Assembly: GCF_000283155.1 (NCBI RefSeq)
Contig: NW_004454207.1
Span: 17,432,028-17,496,027 of the forward strand
Direction: 5' to 3'
Length of the DNA stretch: 64,000 bases
Source: Ceratotherium simum simum
Taxonomy: Eukaryota; Chordata; Mammalia; Perissodactyla; Rhinocerotidae
Below the pieces are notes generated by a model that had not been told where the DNA came from, made no database searches, and saw nothing but the letters and a program-made list of their open reading frames with translations. The translations under genes and the position numbers were made by a program. This document shows, piece after piece, positions 51,028 to 62,891 of the stretch. Each line of letters starts with the position of its first letter. Within the stretch, counting starts at the first letter, position 1.

Positions 51028-51843
51028 TGTTATGAGAGCTTTGGGGGATTCGATCAGAGACATAAAAGAAACTTTCCACTCCAAACAAATGGACTGAAGG
51101 TATATTTTATTATATAGAGGATAGTAAAGGCGATAGTCCACAAACAGATCTGAATAGGTCAAATATTAAGAGGGAAAAACATCAGCTCGACTGGAAAGGG
51201 AAAACATCCACATTGACTGAGATAGCAGCAGATTCAAATAGATCATATAATGAGAGGGAAAAACATCAGATTGACTGGAAAGGGAAAACATCCACATCGA
51301 TGAAGGGAAATGACACAAATCAACCAGAAAGAGAAACACCAGGTTGACCAAAAAGAGAACACCTCAGATCGGTTACTCACAACATCCATGCCCCACTGCA
51401 AGGGAGAGTCCCTTCAATTGACACAGCTGGACAGGAATCACTCATCCTGGGCAAGATGTCCCTTCCACAGGTGGAACTCTCACCAGGCCTCGGTCTTCAG
51501 CAGTTTATATAAGCAGTTACAGAGTTTACAGAGCAAGCATTCAATGTTCGCATACACAAATGGTTTTCAGTGCCATACATGCACTGAGCCTCCTGGCTAT
51601 CGTCCCAGCCTGGCAGTTGTGTACGTGCATTGTTTTCCCTGGTTATCGTCCCAGCCCCGCACAGATGGCCAGTCTGCCCCAGGCTGCAACGCCCAAAGGA
51701 CCTTGAAATTTTTACAAATTGCAACTATCTCCATGGGAGAAGGGCCAGTTCCCAACACACAGAAAGCAGCTTTATATTTCTGTGTGTGCTGGTGGCTGTA
51801 GGTCAATGGAGCCACCAAACATGGCTATACTCATGTCAAGACA
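51028..51843 (-). mobile_element. Solo LTR of an endogenous retrovirus
   Basis: An 816-bp segment with TG...CA ends (TGTTATGAGAGC on the left, CATGTCAAGACA on the right). The flanks GTTGC (51023-51027) and GTTGT (51844-51848) form a 5-bp target duplication with one mismatch. Read on the - strand it has a TATA box (TTATATAAA, 51512-51504) and further on an AATAAA signal (51111-51106), in the order U3, R, U5. No internal viral genes follow on either side, so it arose by recombination between two LTRs. An 84-bp unit is tandemly duplicated inside. A 4-6-bp duplication is normal for retroviruses; I could not name the family. Confidence 0.82.
51147..51303. repeat. 84-bp tandem duplication within the LTR
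   Basis: AGGGAAAAACATCAG at 51171 recurs at 51255, and GACTGGAAAGGGAAAACATC follows in both copies. The copies run 51147-51230 and 51231-51303. A more degraded third unit may follow (AGAAACACCAGGTTGACC). Confidence 0.9.
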
Positions 51844-51848
51844 GTTGT

Positions 51849-52755
51849 TAAAATAATTAGTTATTGAAACATACTCTACTTCAATGCTTTATATGTTGTG
51901 GAACTGTGTGTATAAATATGTTGTGCATGGAATGTGTTTTATGACAAATATGCTAGTTGAATTTTTAATCCAGGGAGACCCTATTGGAAATTATTTTATG
52001 GAGTGAAAAATAGTCCTCTAACATTTGCTATCTAGGTCTATATTTTTATAGCTGTTATTTTCTTGAAACAAAACACAACTTTTCTGAATACTTACTACTC
52101 TATCTTACTAAAATTTGGAAACCTCTTTTTCCTTTCTTGTGTAGAGAAGTACTTAATATCAATACCCTAGAAACAAACAATTCAAGTGTTAAATTTGATA
52201 CATAATTCTGAAAGTGGCAAAAAATAGTGTTGATGCTGAAAAATACTTTGTTGCTGAGTTGTGCAAGTGATGCAAATGTGACCTTCCTTTCCAGTGGTAG
52301 GGAAGTCAGCGTTGACTAGGTTTTTCCATCCACAATTACTCTTTTGGTTGTCAGTTGTCGTGAGCAAATATAATGCTATTGACTTTGGTTTTACTGCACC
52401 ATAGGGAATGTACAAGACATATTTTCACTGACAAACTCATATAAAAAAACCCATAAAACTTCCCTTTCACTCTGGATAAAAACATTGGTATCTGAAGTCC
52501 AAGTTTTAGATGAAAAATGATGTACTTGTTGCCCACTTAAGAAAGACATGCAGATCAGCATAGTTCTACTGCCTGAAAGAAAGCTTGTGAGACATAAATT
52601 AGAGCTTCTGGACAAATAGGGATCATAATTAAAGCGTGTAAAGGCAAACGTAGGCTGGTATTATAATATTTAAATTGATGGTGTTCAGTTCTACTCAATC
52701 CAAATTTATCATGCCATGATAAATGAAAGTAATAACTCTTGACAGCTGTTGTAGT
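51849..52755. other. Intronic stretch, nothing recognised
   Basis: About 900 bp between the solo LTR and the next SINE with no feature seen. Confidence 0.5.
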
Positions 52756-52770
52756 CTGATATCTTATTTT

Positions 52771-53024
52771 ATTTTATTTTATTTTTTTTGTGTGTGAGGA
52801 AGATTAGCCCTGAGCTAACATCCAATGCCAATCCTCCTCTTTTGGCTGAGGAAGATTGGCCCTGAACTAACATCCATGCCCATCTTCCTCTGCTTTATAT
52901 GTGATGCCGCCACAGCATGGCTTGATAAGTGGTGTGTCGGTGTGCTCCCGGGATCTGAACCCGTTTACCCCAGGCCACCAAAGCAGAGCACGTGCACTTA
53001 ACCACTATGCCACCAGGCTGGCCC
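52771..53024 (-). mobile_element. ERE-type tRNA SINE (older tail), antisense
   Basis: T-rich start, two tail units (GAGGAAGATTAGCCCTGAGC and GAGGAAGATTGGCCCTGAAC), then GCCACAGCATGGCTTGATAA, CGGGATCTGAACCC and a head ending GGCTGGCCC. A perfect 15-bp duplication, CTGATATCTTATTTT, is at 52756-52770 and 53025-53039. Confidence 0.95.
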
Positions 53025-53039
53025 CTGATATCTTATTTT

Positions 53040-53870
53040 TGAAACCAAAAACACCTTAAAACTTTTGATTCTAAACTGAAGAGAAATATTTTTCATATTA
53101 GTATTTAGTTACAATTTCATATCATTAAACAAATGATAAATCAATAAATGGAAGCTAGTATTAGTATTCTTAGATCATTATATGATCTAACATTATATGA
53201 TCTCACAGATTCTCAAAATCAAAGTCTTTCTTTAGTGCTAGACAGGAGGAATAGGTTGGAAAAAAATGCAACTTTGCATGTTTGCTTTAAATCTTGCTGT
53301 CTAAGCAGAAGTCAAACTTCTTTTGTTAAATGTTCAAGGCCTAGTGCTAGGATAGGCTTGAAACTCAAAGAAAGATGGAGATGGGGGTTAGAGTAGCTCC
53401 AATGTGCCACTGATTTCTGAGAGTTTGGAAACAAGTTGAAGCACTTGTTAAAATGCCTTAAAAACTGGAATAGAGGCTATGTGAGTCTGCTTGTTCTTAC
53501 GTTGGAAAATGGCCAGAAGGGAGACAAGGTGGGAAGAAAGAAAGAGTCCGAGAAACAGTGTTGTCACAAAGCCAATGTGGAGACTCCACTGAAATTCCCA
53601 ATTCCCAGCCTAGTTATGGTCTTGTTTGTTGGACATCGACACAAATCATGCAGATTGCTTTTTGCTACAGCTCTAAGAGTACTATCTTGTTAGTTGTTGG
53701 CCAGCTAAGGAACTAGATATGTGTAACTCTTCACAATTCTAGATTTAGGAACTTTATGAAGTGGAGGGGCTTTGGTAGTTATCAAGTGAACTCTTTCTCT
53801 TTAACTGATGAGAAAACAGAGACCAAAAATGGCTCCATATTTTTATATCGCAAAATTTACAAAAACAAAC
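53040..53870. other. Intronic stretch, nothing recognised
   Basis: About 830 bp; ATTATATGATCT repeats near 53175-53200. No gene supported. Confidence 0.5.
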
Positions 53871-53930
53871 TTATTATCATCATCATCGTTTTCTCCTCTT
53901 CCTCCTCCTCCTCTTCTTCTTTTATTATTT
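53871..53930 (+). repeat. ATC/CTC trinucleotide simple repeat
   Basis: TTATTATCATCATCATCG passes into CTCCTCTTCCTCCTCCTCCT. Confidence 0.9.
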
Positions 53931-53944
53931 TGGTTACAATAAAG

Positions 53945-54200
53945 AGGCAGCATATGGCAGTGGTTCCAAGTTCAGGTCATTCTGTCAGACAGACCTAGGT
54001 GACAATCCAGCTCTGTCGCTTACTACTACTGTAACCTTGAATAAATAGCCCTCATTTTTCTAATCAATAAAAAAGACACCATGATAACATCTACCTCTAT
54101 GGAGTTACTGTGGGTATTTAATGAGACAATGCATGTAAAGATTGGTACATTTCCTAATATAAATTAAGTAGTCAATACATGCTTGCTGTTAGTAATTGGG
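53945..54200 (+). mobile_element. MIR, sense
   Basis: GGCAGTGGTTCCAAGTTC, TCTGTCGCTTACTACTACTG, TAACCTTGAATAAATAGCCC, GGAGTTACTGTGGGTATTTA, AGTAGTCAATACATGC: the MIR order from the tRNA-like head to the tail. Confidence 0.82.
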
Positions 54201-55975
54201 ATATTTTAATGCTATATGTAGAATGCTGTATATAGAAGATTCCTGAAATGCATTTTGAATGACAATGATTGATCATGCTGATATTCTTACTAAAGTGTCA
54301 TGCTATGGGAGCAGACATGAGCTTCTTAACAGGATGGATAATATTTTAGAAAATTATTTTCCATGTCCCCTCTAAGAACACAATATGCATACTAAATTTT
54401 TCTACTTAAATAAGACTTTACCTTAAAGAAATTATTGATTTTAGATTACTTAATTCTTCGACAAGTCTATCTAAATGCATATAGTAAATACGTAGTTATA
54501 ACAGAAGAAAATGTTTCCCATCCTTTAAAAAAAATGAACATGTAATTGATACTATGCCACATGAACTTATAAATGTCCACCAAGAAGAAAGCAAGAATGA
54601 AAAAAAATTTTTTTTCTAAAGAAATTCAGATATAGTATTTTTTAAGACAGGGACATGAGGATAATTTTATAACACAAAGCATCAAACCATTATTCCTGTC
54701 AAGTTCCTCCTGGAGCTTTTGGTGATAGTCATATTCATTTTATAGAAAAATACCGCTTTTCCTCTGACAAACACTGTTATCACAAAGCTTTCTGAGTTGT
54801 TCTTAATGATTGAAGTTTACTAGCATAGAAAAATGCAGTGAGTATCCTATGTTAACAAGAACTCCTTCTGAATTTTTAAAGTAAATGCCAATTTATCAGA
54901 AATAAACCTATAAAAGGACATTATGGTGTAGAATATTGAAAGAGCTTTCAGAATAAGAGTATGTACCACGACTGATGTTCATTAAAATAGAAACTATAAA
55001 AAGACTCACATCATTTAAAATTTGAATATAAAGAGAGATGTTCTGCCATAAATTTCCTCTTGAATTTTGGCTAAATAACTGAGAAGTCCTAAATTACATG
55101 CAGACTCTTCATGAAAAATAACTTGTACTTGAATATGATTATGAAAATAGGATACCAGTATTTTATGGTTTAATGTTAAAACACTTAGCATTCCAGTCAT
55201 ACCTTACTCTACCAACTTAGTATGTTCCTACAGATTTGTGGGTAAATTGAATCATCATAATTTCAGAGAATTTTCCCTTCATTTCTGAATGATCTTTAAT
55301 TAGTAGTGGCTTAACATTGTCAGTTTTAAGAGGCTCTGTCCCCCAGTCTCTCTTAAGCAGCTAATGATCAATGAAAGATTTATATGCACAAGGGAAATAT
55401 GCTATTTAAAGAAACTCTGGTGAATAATTTTATATAAGAATCCTTTTGTAATTGAATAATCGCCCCTATAACTTTTCTCTGTGGTAGTGCAGATTTTTAC
55501 ATTTTCATAAGTTGTAGTTCTTGGATATGAAACTGCAAATGGTATTTCTAACTAACCCAGATAAAGGATCATCCACCCATCACTTCAATATGACTTCGTC
55601 TTGTCTATCAGTGAAAACTGATGTCCCCATGGAGACATTTTGCTTCCTTTGAGGAAATATTAAATTTTATTCACCTGCTTCAGAATCAACAGCATTTCAT
55701 TTTATTCTAATTCTTTGAAAATCGATGTAGTAGGGTAGAATATTTGAGTAACCAGAATATCTCATGTCCAATGATGACAAAACAGTTTATTTTCATAAGG
55801 GATACGCTTTGAAGGCCATCACACTATCTTATCTGCCTGGATGTTGTTGTAATGTATCCTAATAGAATGACTGTCCATGGTGTCGTTTGTTTTTCCATAG
55901 CAATAACGGTTCTTATTTCCAAGTTTAAAGGGAGCATTTTGTATTTTGATTCTTCCGGAATTTATATGGCCCTCC
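54201..55975. other. Intronic stretch, nothing recognised
   Basis: About 1.8 kb of AT-rich unique-looking sequence; no repeat or exon identified. Confidence 0.5.
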
Positions 55976-56162
55976 TCTTTTTGCTGAGGAAGATTGGCCC
56001 TGGGCTAACATCTGTGCCCATCTTTCTCTGCTTTATATGTGGGATGCTGCCACAGCATGGCTTGATGAGTGGTGTAGGTCTGCACCTGGGATCCGAGTGG
56101 CGAACCCCGGGCTGTCGAAGCGGAGTGCCTGAACTTAACCACTATGCTACCGGGCTGGCCCT
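55976..56162 (-). mobile_element. ERE-type tRNA SINE (short older tail), antisense
   Basis: CTGAGGAAGATTGGCCCTG, GCTGCCACAGCATGGCTTG, CTGGGATCCGAG and head GCTACCGGGCTGGCCC. The flanks CCCTCCTCTTTT and CCCTCCTTCATT may be a diverged duplication. Confidence 0.93.
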
Positions 56163-58786
56163 CCTTCATTTTTTCTTAATATAATCATATGTATTTAATA
56201 ACATTTTTATTTTTAATATGAAAGTATATACAATGAATTTTGATTTGTTACTTTATGAATGCCTAAACATTCACATTTTAAGATGTGCCTAAATATATGC
56301 TCCAAAATATTGCAGATAAGCCCAATGCATAGAGTATCCAGTATATTTTAAACCCTGAGCCTCACAGCAAACTCTCATGAAGAGGCCTCTTTTCCAATTC
56401 ACCACACACAGGCCCAATGTTACTTTCTCAGAAACACTAAGGATTTTTAAAAAAAAATTAGTTAAAATTTATAAAATCTAGTTAGAAGGTATATTGTCCA
56501 ATTTAATAATTAAAAAAAGAAAAGAAAAGCCTGATAAAGAGTTTTATTTTCCAAAATTCATCTGTGTTGAAGTAAGTCTTTGGCCAATGGTCTGGTCAGA
56601 AGAGACCTATCTCTTCCACTTCTGATCCACAATAAGCATGAGAGAAAGGCTTCAAGTTCCTTAGGATTCCAGGAGAGTCAGTAATTCCCTCTCTCCTCCC
56701 ACTTCTCAATGGTCTTCTCCTTAAACTTACAGACAGGCAACAGACTTTCTCACTTCCAGAGAATTTTTGTTTCTAGTTTAGTAAAAGCAGGGCACCCACT
56801 TCAGAATTGCCTGCCTAAAAACTGTTTCTAGAATCTTCGCAGCTCTTTGAGTAGGAAGAGAGCAAAGGAAAGTACATTGCTTTTCTGGAAAAATTAAATC
56901 AAATGCATCCTGTCACATCAAGCCATCACTAGAAATAGAATACTTACAACATGACAAGTTCTGCGAAAATTTGAGATTATTACCACAAATATTCAGTAAG
57001 AAGCCATTATGGGATATAGCTTAGGGAAAGTTCAGTAAAAGTGTTTTTGTTTTCTCTTCTTAAAAAAAATTTTAGTGTTGCTGATGAACATATATTTCTG
57101 ATTTGGTAATGTCAATTATCTTGGCAACTTTAAGACATTTAATTCATTGATTAAATTTTTAAATGTTTTCCAAATAGCGTACCTTATTTTGGCTAAAATT
57201 ACTTGGGTTGTAATTAGACTACTATTATATTCTTTGCTTATTATTTATAGCTTATTTATAAGTAGTATGATTATTTGCTTCAGAATTATATGCTATGTTA
57301 TATTTATAAAATGATTTATACAAAGATATTTTTCTTATATATAAATGTAATTTGTAATAATTATTTTTTTGAAAAAAAAAGCCCTTCTCTATTTCCCATG
57401 AATAATGTATTTTCACTCCAATGCTGTTTATTAGGATTTGCTACTAATCAGAGAATGGGTATAACATTTTTATATAATTGAGATAAATAAAAGCAGTGAA
57501 TTTTATATTAGATGAATACATGAGCTATTAGCTTCAGGTGAAGTTAAGTGTCACAGAGAACATCAGTTACTATATATGAAAGAAATATTAAGTCAAGAGG
57601 GAATTCTACTGTTGACAGATTCCAGGGCAGACAGGCCTGTATTTTCTTTCAGTCACTATTTATGTCATGAAATAAAATAGAGAACTGATAAACAAGTAGG
57701 CAAGCAGATAAACAATTTAGAGGGAAAATAATCCAAAAAAGTTTATTTTTGTCTCAAATAGATGGCTATTTCAAGCAAAAGTTAATTTGAGGAATTTTTT
57801 CTGATCAAATTCCTGTGCCTGGACAATTTACACTTGAAGAATCACAGGTTCTGATATTTCATCTTGTGTCAGAGTTCTGATCACAAGTGACAAACCACTT
57901 AAAAGGCAGGAGCAATGCTGGCCTCAAGGATGACTGGAATAATGCTCAAATTTCTCTTTTTCTTCTCTGTTTCTCTCTGCATGTCATCATTTTTTATAGA
58001 GGCAGAGCACTGCGGGGGGCTGGGGGAGCATACAGGGTGAGGACGGTGCTTTGCTCAGTTCTTCTAACTAGAAGGAAAAGTGGAGTTTGAAACTCTAGCT
58101 CGAGTTGGAGACTCCCTGAGGTGGAATCCTGATTGGCCGAGCTTAGGTTACAGATCTAAATTCTAAACGGATTACTGTGGCCTCAGAGGTGAGGAGCATT
58201 GGTTCAGTGGCTATTGGATCCTCTCTCTCCTGTGGTGAGGAAACCTGTATGTTTGTGTGAATACATGAATGTGTGTGTGTGTGGAGATGGGACTTGTACC
58301 AGATGAAGGTGGGGAAGAAGCAATAGTGGTTACAGAGGCTATGTTTTCATATTCAATATTTGTTTTCTTTAAAGTCCTTGGTTAGTCCACATCTTATTAA
58401 TTTAGCTGTCATCTTTATTATGTCTCTCCATTAGCTTAGTGGGGGAAAAATCAGCCAGCCTGTTGCCTTTGAGTGCAGTTTTTCTCAGACTGAAAACTCT
58501 TCCTTGCCTCTCCTCTCAACAAATACTGACATCCCTTCTGTATCTGAAGTGCGTAGTTCTTAGCTCCACCTACGTTCATCTCATCACTGTCTCTGTGTGT
58601 TATCTCTCAACCTTGAACCTAATGTCAGCCACAAACCTAATGTCAGATTCTCAGCTGTTAAAGACATTTTCAGGTAAAAGTTATGATTCCTGAAAAGATA
58701 GAAATGCTACAGCATGGGTTTTAAAGTCAAGTTCATAATATAAATGAGTAAAGTAAGGCCAGGTGCAATGCAATTAAGACAGGTCG
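56163..58786. other. Intronic stretch, nothing recognised
   Basis: About 2.6 kb with no repeat I can name. A short GT run lies at 58269-58283 and a G-rich patch near 58012-58027. Confidence 0.5.
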
Positions 58787-59090
58787 GGGGGCCGGCCCCG
58801 TGGCTTGGCGGTTAAGTGTGTGCGCTCCACTACTGGCGGCCCGGGTTCGGATCCCGGGCGCGCACCGACGCACCGCTTCTCTGGCCATGCTGAGGTGGCA
58901 TCCCACATACAGCAACTAGAAGGATGTGCAACTATGACATACAACTATCTACTGGGGCTTTGGGGAGAAAAAGGGAAAAAAAGGAGGAGGGTTGGCAATA
59001 GATGTTAGCTCAAGGCCTGTCTTCCTCAGTAAAAAGAGAATTGGCATGGATGTTAGCTCAGGGCTGATCTTCCTCACAAAAAAAAAAAAA
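58787..59090 (+). mobile_element. Composite ERE-type SINE (both tails)
   Basis: Head GGGGGCCGGCCCCGTGGCTT with A and B boxes (GGTTAAGTGTGTGCG and GGGTTCGGATCCCGGG). Next comes the ERE1 tail CAACTATCTACTGGGGCTTT, and after a short A-rich join the older tail twice (GTTAGCTCAAGGCCTGTCTT and GTTAGCTCAGGGCTGATCTT). The flank AAGACAGGT occurs at 58776-58784 and again at 59090-59098. Confidence 0.94.
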
Positions 59091-59098
59091 AGACAGGT

Positions 59099-60029
59099 GG
59101 GGACCATAGTGAAGTGGGGAACGTATGTCCTACTTAAAGAAATTCAAATTCATTTTTTATACCATATGGGCCAAATAAAACATGTCTGGTGCACAGTTTT
59201 AGTCTAATGGCCTCGTGTCTGGTCCCTTGATTCGTAGATCCAGTATTCATACCACCAAATACAGTTGCACTGTGGAGCCTCCTTAAAAATCTTGTAGATT
59301 TACAGTAAGATCTGGATTCAGAACGACTATCATAAAATATGAATCTCTTCCATTGTGCTATAAGTTGGAACATGCTACCAACTGATTTGTAACATATTTG
59401 GAAGAACTAATGTAATAAGATCTATCATCAGAGAATCAAGGAGTTCAGACTAACATAGTTAATTCTGAGAGGAGAATCACCCCATCAGGTGATCATGGAA
59501 GTAGAATCAAACGGGCAAATTCTCTTTAGCAATCTGGCCCCACAGAAAAATAATTATGCCTATTTTGCTATCACAGACTTGCTAAGTTAACATAAGTAGA
59601 AACATCTGTTAACTATCCCATCAGACATTTTTATTTACTACTCTCTCTACAAGTTTTCCTTGGATTTATCTTTGCCGAAGGCCCCATACTTGAGAGTGGG
59701 CATTACCTAATTTATTTGCAAAGCTGTTTCAAGACAAGGATGGACTATAGGATCCATGATTATCCTTGCCTTATTAATTAGACCCTACATGTAGTGGCTT
59801 TCATGAGTTTAATGCAATCATCATTCCTATCTATAATCATCAGAGTCAATGGTTGAAGCAACTGAGAGTAGAAATCCTATAATGGGCATTAGAATTTTTA
59901 GTCCAAAATATCAAAAATTAAAACAAAGTTAGTTTGTCAGACTCTCAGTTTATTTTTGTAGGAAAATTATCTTTGTAAATTGGAATAATGCAAGATTTGC
60001 TGCTTAAAAATATTATGTTTTCTTGTTGC
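59099..60029. other. Intronic stretch, nothing recognised
   Basis: About 930 bp of unique-looking sequence with no feature seen. Confidence 0.5.
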
Positions 60030-60337
60030 CTCAAATATTAAATCCATTCCCTTCACTATCTGAGCCCATTTTATCTTCATAGTTTCATTTACACTCCTAC
60101 TAAGCTCACACCATGCGCTGGGCACTCTTGACCATACGATGGACTTCCATAACTCTATCCTTTACACCCGCGATGCCTGCCATCTGGAATTCCCTCTCTT
60201 GCCTCTGTCCCTTGTGCCTATCACATTTTAAGATGCACCTCAATGTCACTTTTATGAAGCCTTCCCTGACTCCACTCCCACTAGGCAGAATTAAATAACA
60301 CTTTTCAAGTGCTAGTAAGTCTCTTTTTCACACTTTT
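60030..60337 (+). mobile_element. L2 3' region, left half (split by SINE)
   Basis: GATGCCTGCCATCTGGAATT, then GATGCACCTCAATGTCACTT, then GAAGCCTTCCCTGACTCC is L2 in sense order. It resumes at 60602 after the SINE. Confidence 0.8.
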
Positions 60338-60584
60338 TATTTATTTATTTATTTATTTTTTTGTGAGGAAGATCAGCCCTTAGCTAACATCCATGCCAAT
60401 CCTCCTCTTTTTGCTGAGGAAGACTGGCCCTGGGCTAACATCTGTGGCCGTATTCCTCTACTTTGCATGGGACGCCGCCACAGCATGGCCTTATAAGCAA
60501 TGCATCTGTGTGTGCCTGGGATCTGAACCCGGGCCGCCAGCAGTGGAGCGCGCACATTTAACCACTATGCCACAGGGCCGGCCC
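60338..60584 (-). mobile_element. ERE-type tRNA SINE (older tail), antisense
   Basis: TTTA-rich start, GAGGAAGATCAGCCCTTAGC and GAGGAAGACTGGCCCTGGGC (two tail units), CCGCCACAGCATGG, GGGATCTGAACCCGGGCC and head CACAGGGCCGGCCC. Target duplication CTCTTTTTCACACTTTT at 60321-60337 and 60585-60601. Confidence 0.96.
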
Positions 60585-60601
60585 CTCTTTTTCACACTTT
60601 T

Positions 60602-60760
60602 ATTGGAGCATTTCTCTCATCATTTGGTGTACATATAATTGTGTGTCAACCTCCTTTACTGCACTTGGAACTCTTAAAGAATGGACTACAATGTTTTTGC
60701 CTTTGCATCCCGAATACGTAGGTCAATACCTGATACACAAAAATATATGAATGAACAAAT
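60602..60760 (+). mobile_element. L2 3' end, right half
   Basis: GAACTCTTAAAGAATGGAC, TTTGCCTTTGCATCCCGAA and CAATACCTGATACACAAAAA finish the L2 tail. Confidence 0.6.
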
Positions 60761-61291
60761 CATGTACCATTCACTCAGCTTTAATACTAATAAATAAAAA
60801 CCAACATTTATAACTCCCCATTTTCAATAGCTATATACTACAGAGTAGCAGAATAAACCACACTAAAACTGTTGGTTTTTATTTGATTGCCTGGTATGAT
60901 TGAAGACTCTTCTTCATGGATGAGGGAAACAGATAAAGAAGGGCCCAGGGGGCTGGCTGAGCTGTGAAGATCTAACCGGGAAGCCCAGCAATAAATCAAA
61001 TCCAGATCAGACAGAGAAGGAAAGAGCAGATGGCTATAGAAGGTCAACAGAACAGTAGGTTGAGTTTAGAGAAATAAATAGGGGTTAAAAGAACAGTTAC
61101 ATATCACGGTTAAGCCAGGAAACTGGTCAAGGTTAGAGGATTAACTGGCATCTTGAATTTAGGGCAGATCTCTAAAGTTTAGTCAAGCAGACTCCATAAT
61201 CTTAGGGGCCCAAAATGAGAAATGGGTTCACTAGTTCTATTTACTACATTGTTATTGAGTGTCTATTGGGCACAAGGTCTGCTAAAAGCTA
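60761..61291. other. Intronic stretch, nothing recognised
   Basis: About 530 bp of unique-looking sequence before the GATA repeat. Confidence 0.5.
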
Positions 61292-61330
61292 CATAGACAG
61301 ATAGATAGATAAACAGATAGATAGATAGAC

Positions 61331-61373
<43 letters not shown>
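61292..61373 (+). repeat. (GATA)n microsatellite
   Basis: About 82 bp of GATA units with a few GACA interruptions at the left; the right 50 bp is a pure run. Confidence 0.98.
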
Positions 61374-62576
61374 GGCCTGTCTACAAAGACTTTATATTAC
61401 AATCTTGGTTAACCTCAGGGATGATCCTTGTTCCTCAAGAAGAGACCAAGACTTTCTGATCTTGTTTATAGTTTCAGCCATGAAGGAGTGTCAGCTCTCA
61501 TTCAAATGAGCTTTCTAATCAACCAAAAAATCACAGCCCTGTAGGTACAGCTTTCCTTGATTAATGATCATAATCTCTCTTTGCTCTTGGACTGGCTTAC
61601 ATTTGCAAGACATTTTCATATGTTGTCTCATTTCATCTTTTCGACAGTCTATGATGTTTGTATTGTGCCTCCATTTTACATATTGTGACCAAAGTTTATG
61701 TGCTACACTTCTTGGGACATTTCTATACACTAGTGTATTGATAATTGTTTCCTTCTTCACTCCTTTGTTAAATTCTAATTGTGAGCAATGCTCTCTTAAA
61801 TCTATGACCCTTCTGTAATATTTAGAATGGTCTCATCCTTAGGGACTACTTTAGTTCTATTTTATACTACTGTTAACAGGTTCTGTGTCTCATCAAATAG
61901 AACATCTGGTAATAATGCAATTGAATATGAACTTGTCCTTCAATTGTTTCTCAGGCTTTTTTTTTTCCCCTATTTAATTGCATGTCTCCTGGATCTGCTT
62001 CTGTTCATCTTTGCCTCCTATTTTCTCATTCCCATTTTTTTTGTACTTCTCTCTCAAGTACATTTTAATAGGCACTTTTCTTCTTCCCCTGATCTTCAAG
62101 CATGAAATTTCTTTTGAAGGCACTTAAGAAAATGGAAGTACTTAGAACATTCATGAACAGAATGTCCTGTGAGCTGCAAAAGTTAATGTGAGAAAAGTAG
62201 ATAGAAAAGTTGGCTAGTTCATCAGAGTTTTTACTTTTTAAAAAGCAACACGTTATAGTCCTTTTTAAACAGCAAGCAAAAAGCAAATGGTCTCATTTCA
62301 CTTCTTAAAATAGACAAATTAAAACTAATAGTTGACTTGTCAACTTACTGTGACTATTAAATCCCTGCACACAAAGTTGGCTTTTGTTGATTTAGGATTC
62401 ACATTTTCTTTCCAAATGTAATTATCTGACTATATATAGATAAGTAACTTAAAGCCAGCTAATGATTGTTTGAGCATTTAAAGTTAAAAACTATGTAGAC
62501 ATTAGTAAATTATCCACTTAGAAAACCTGTAACAATTGGATCAAAATTAATGTTATCCCAGAAGTTAAATTAGATT
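61374..62576. other. Intronic stretch, nothing recognised
   Basis: About 1.2 kb. The overlapping ORFs at 61515-62286 on both strands have no recognisable product. Confidence 0.5.
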
Positions 62577-62587
62577 TATGGTACTTT

Positions 62588-62880
62588 TTTATGTGTGTGA
62601 GGAAGATCAGCCCTGAGCTAACATCCATGCTAGTCCTCCTCTTTTTTTGCTGAGGAAGACTGGCTCTGAGCTAACATCTATTGCCAATCCTCCTCCTTTT
62701 TTTCCCCAAAGCCCCAGTAGATAGTTGTATGTCATAGTTGCACATCCTTCTAGTTGCTGTATGTGGGATGCGGCCTCAACATGGCCAGAGAAGCGGTGCG
62801 TCGGTGTGCTCCTGGGATCCGAACCCGGGCCGCCAGTAGCGGAGCACGCGCACTTAACCGCTAAGCCACGGGGCTGGCCC
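62588..62880 (-). mobile_element. Composite ERE-type SINE (both tails), antisense
   Basis: Two older tail units (GAGGAAGATCAGCCCTGAGC and GAGGAAGACTGGCTCTGAGC), then the ERE1 tail CCAAAGCCCCAGTAGATAG, CATCCTTCTAGTTGCTG, GATCCGAACCCGGGCC and head CCACGGGGCTGGCCC. The flanks TATGGTACTTT and TATGGTATTTT match but for one base. Same architecture as 58787-59090. Confidence 0.94.
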
Positions 62881-62891
62881 TATGGTATTTT

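Noticed and set aside
51147..51303. Regularly spaced repeat that could suggest an array
   Set aside because: Only two clear units of 84 bp inside a retroviral LTR, without the short-repeat and unique-spacer pattern of a CRISPR array; the genome is also mammalian.
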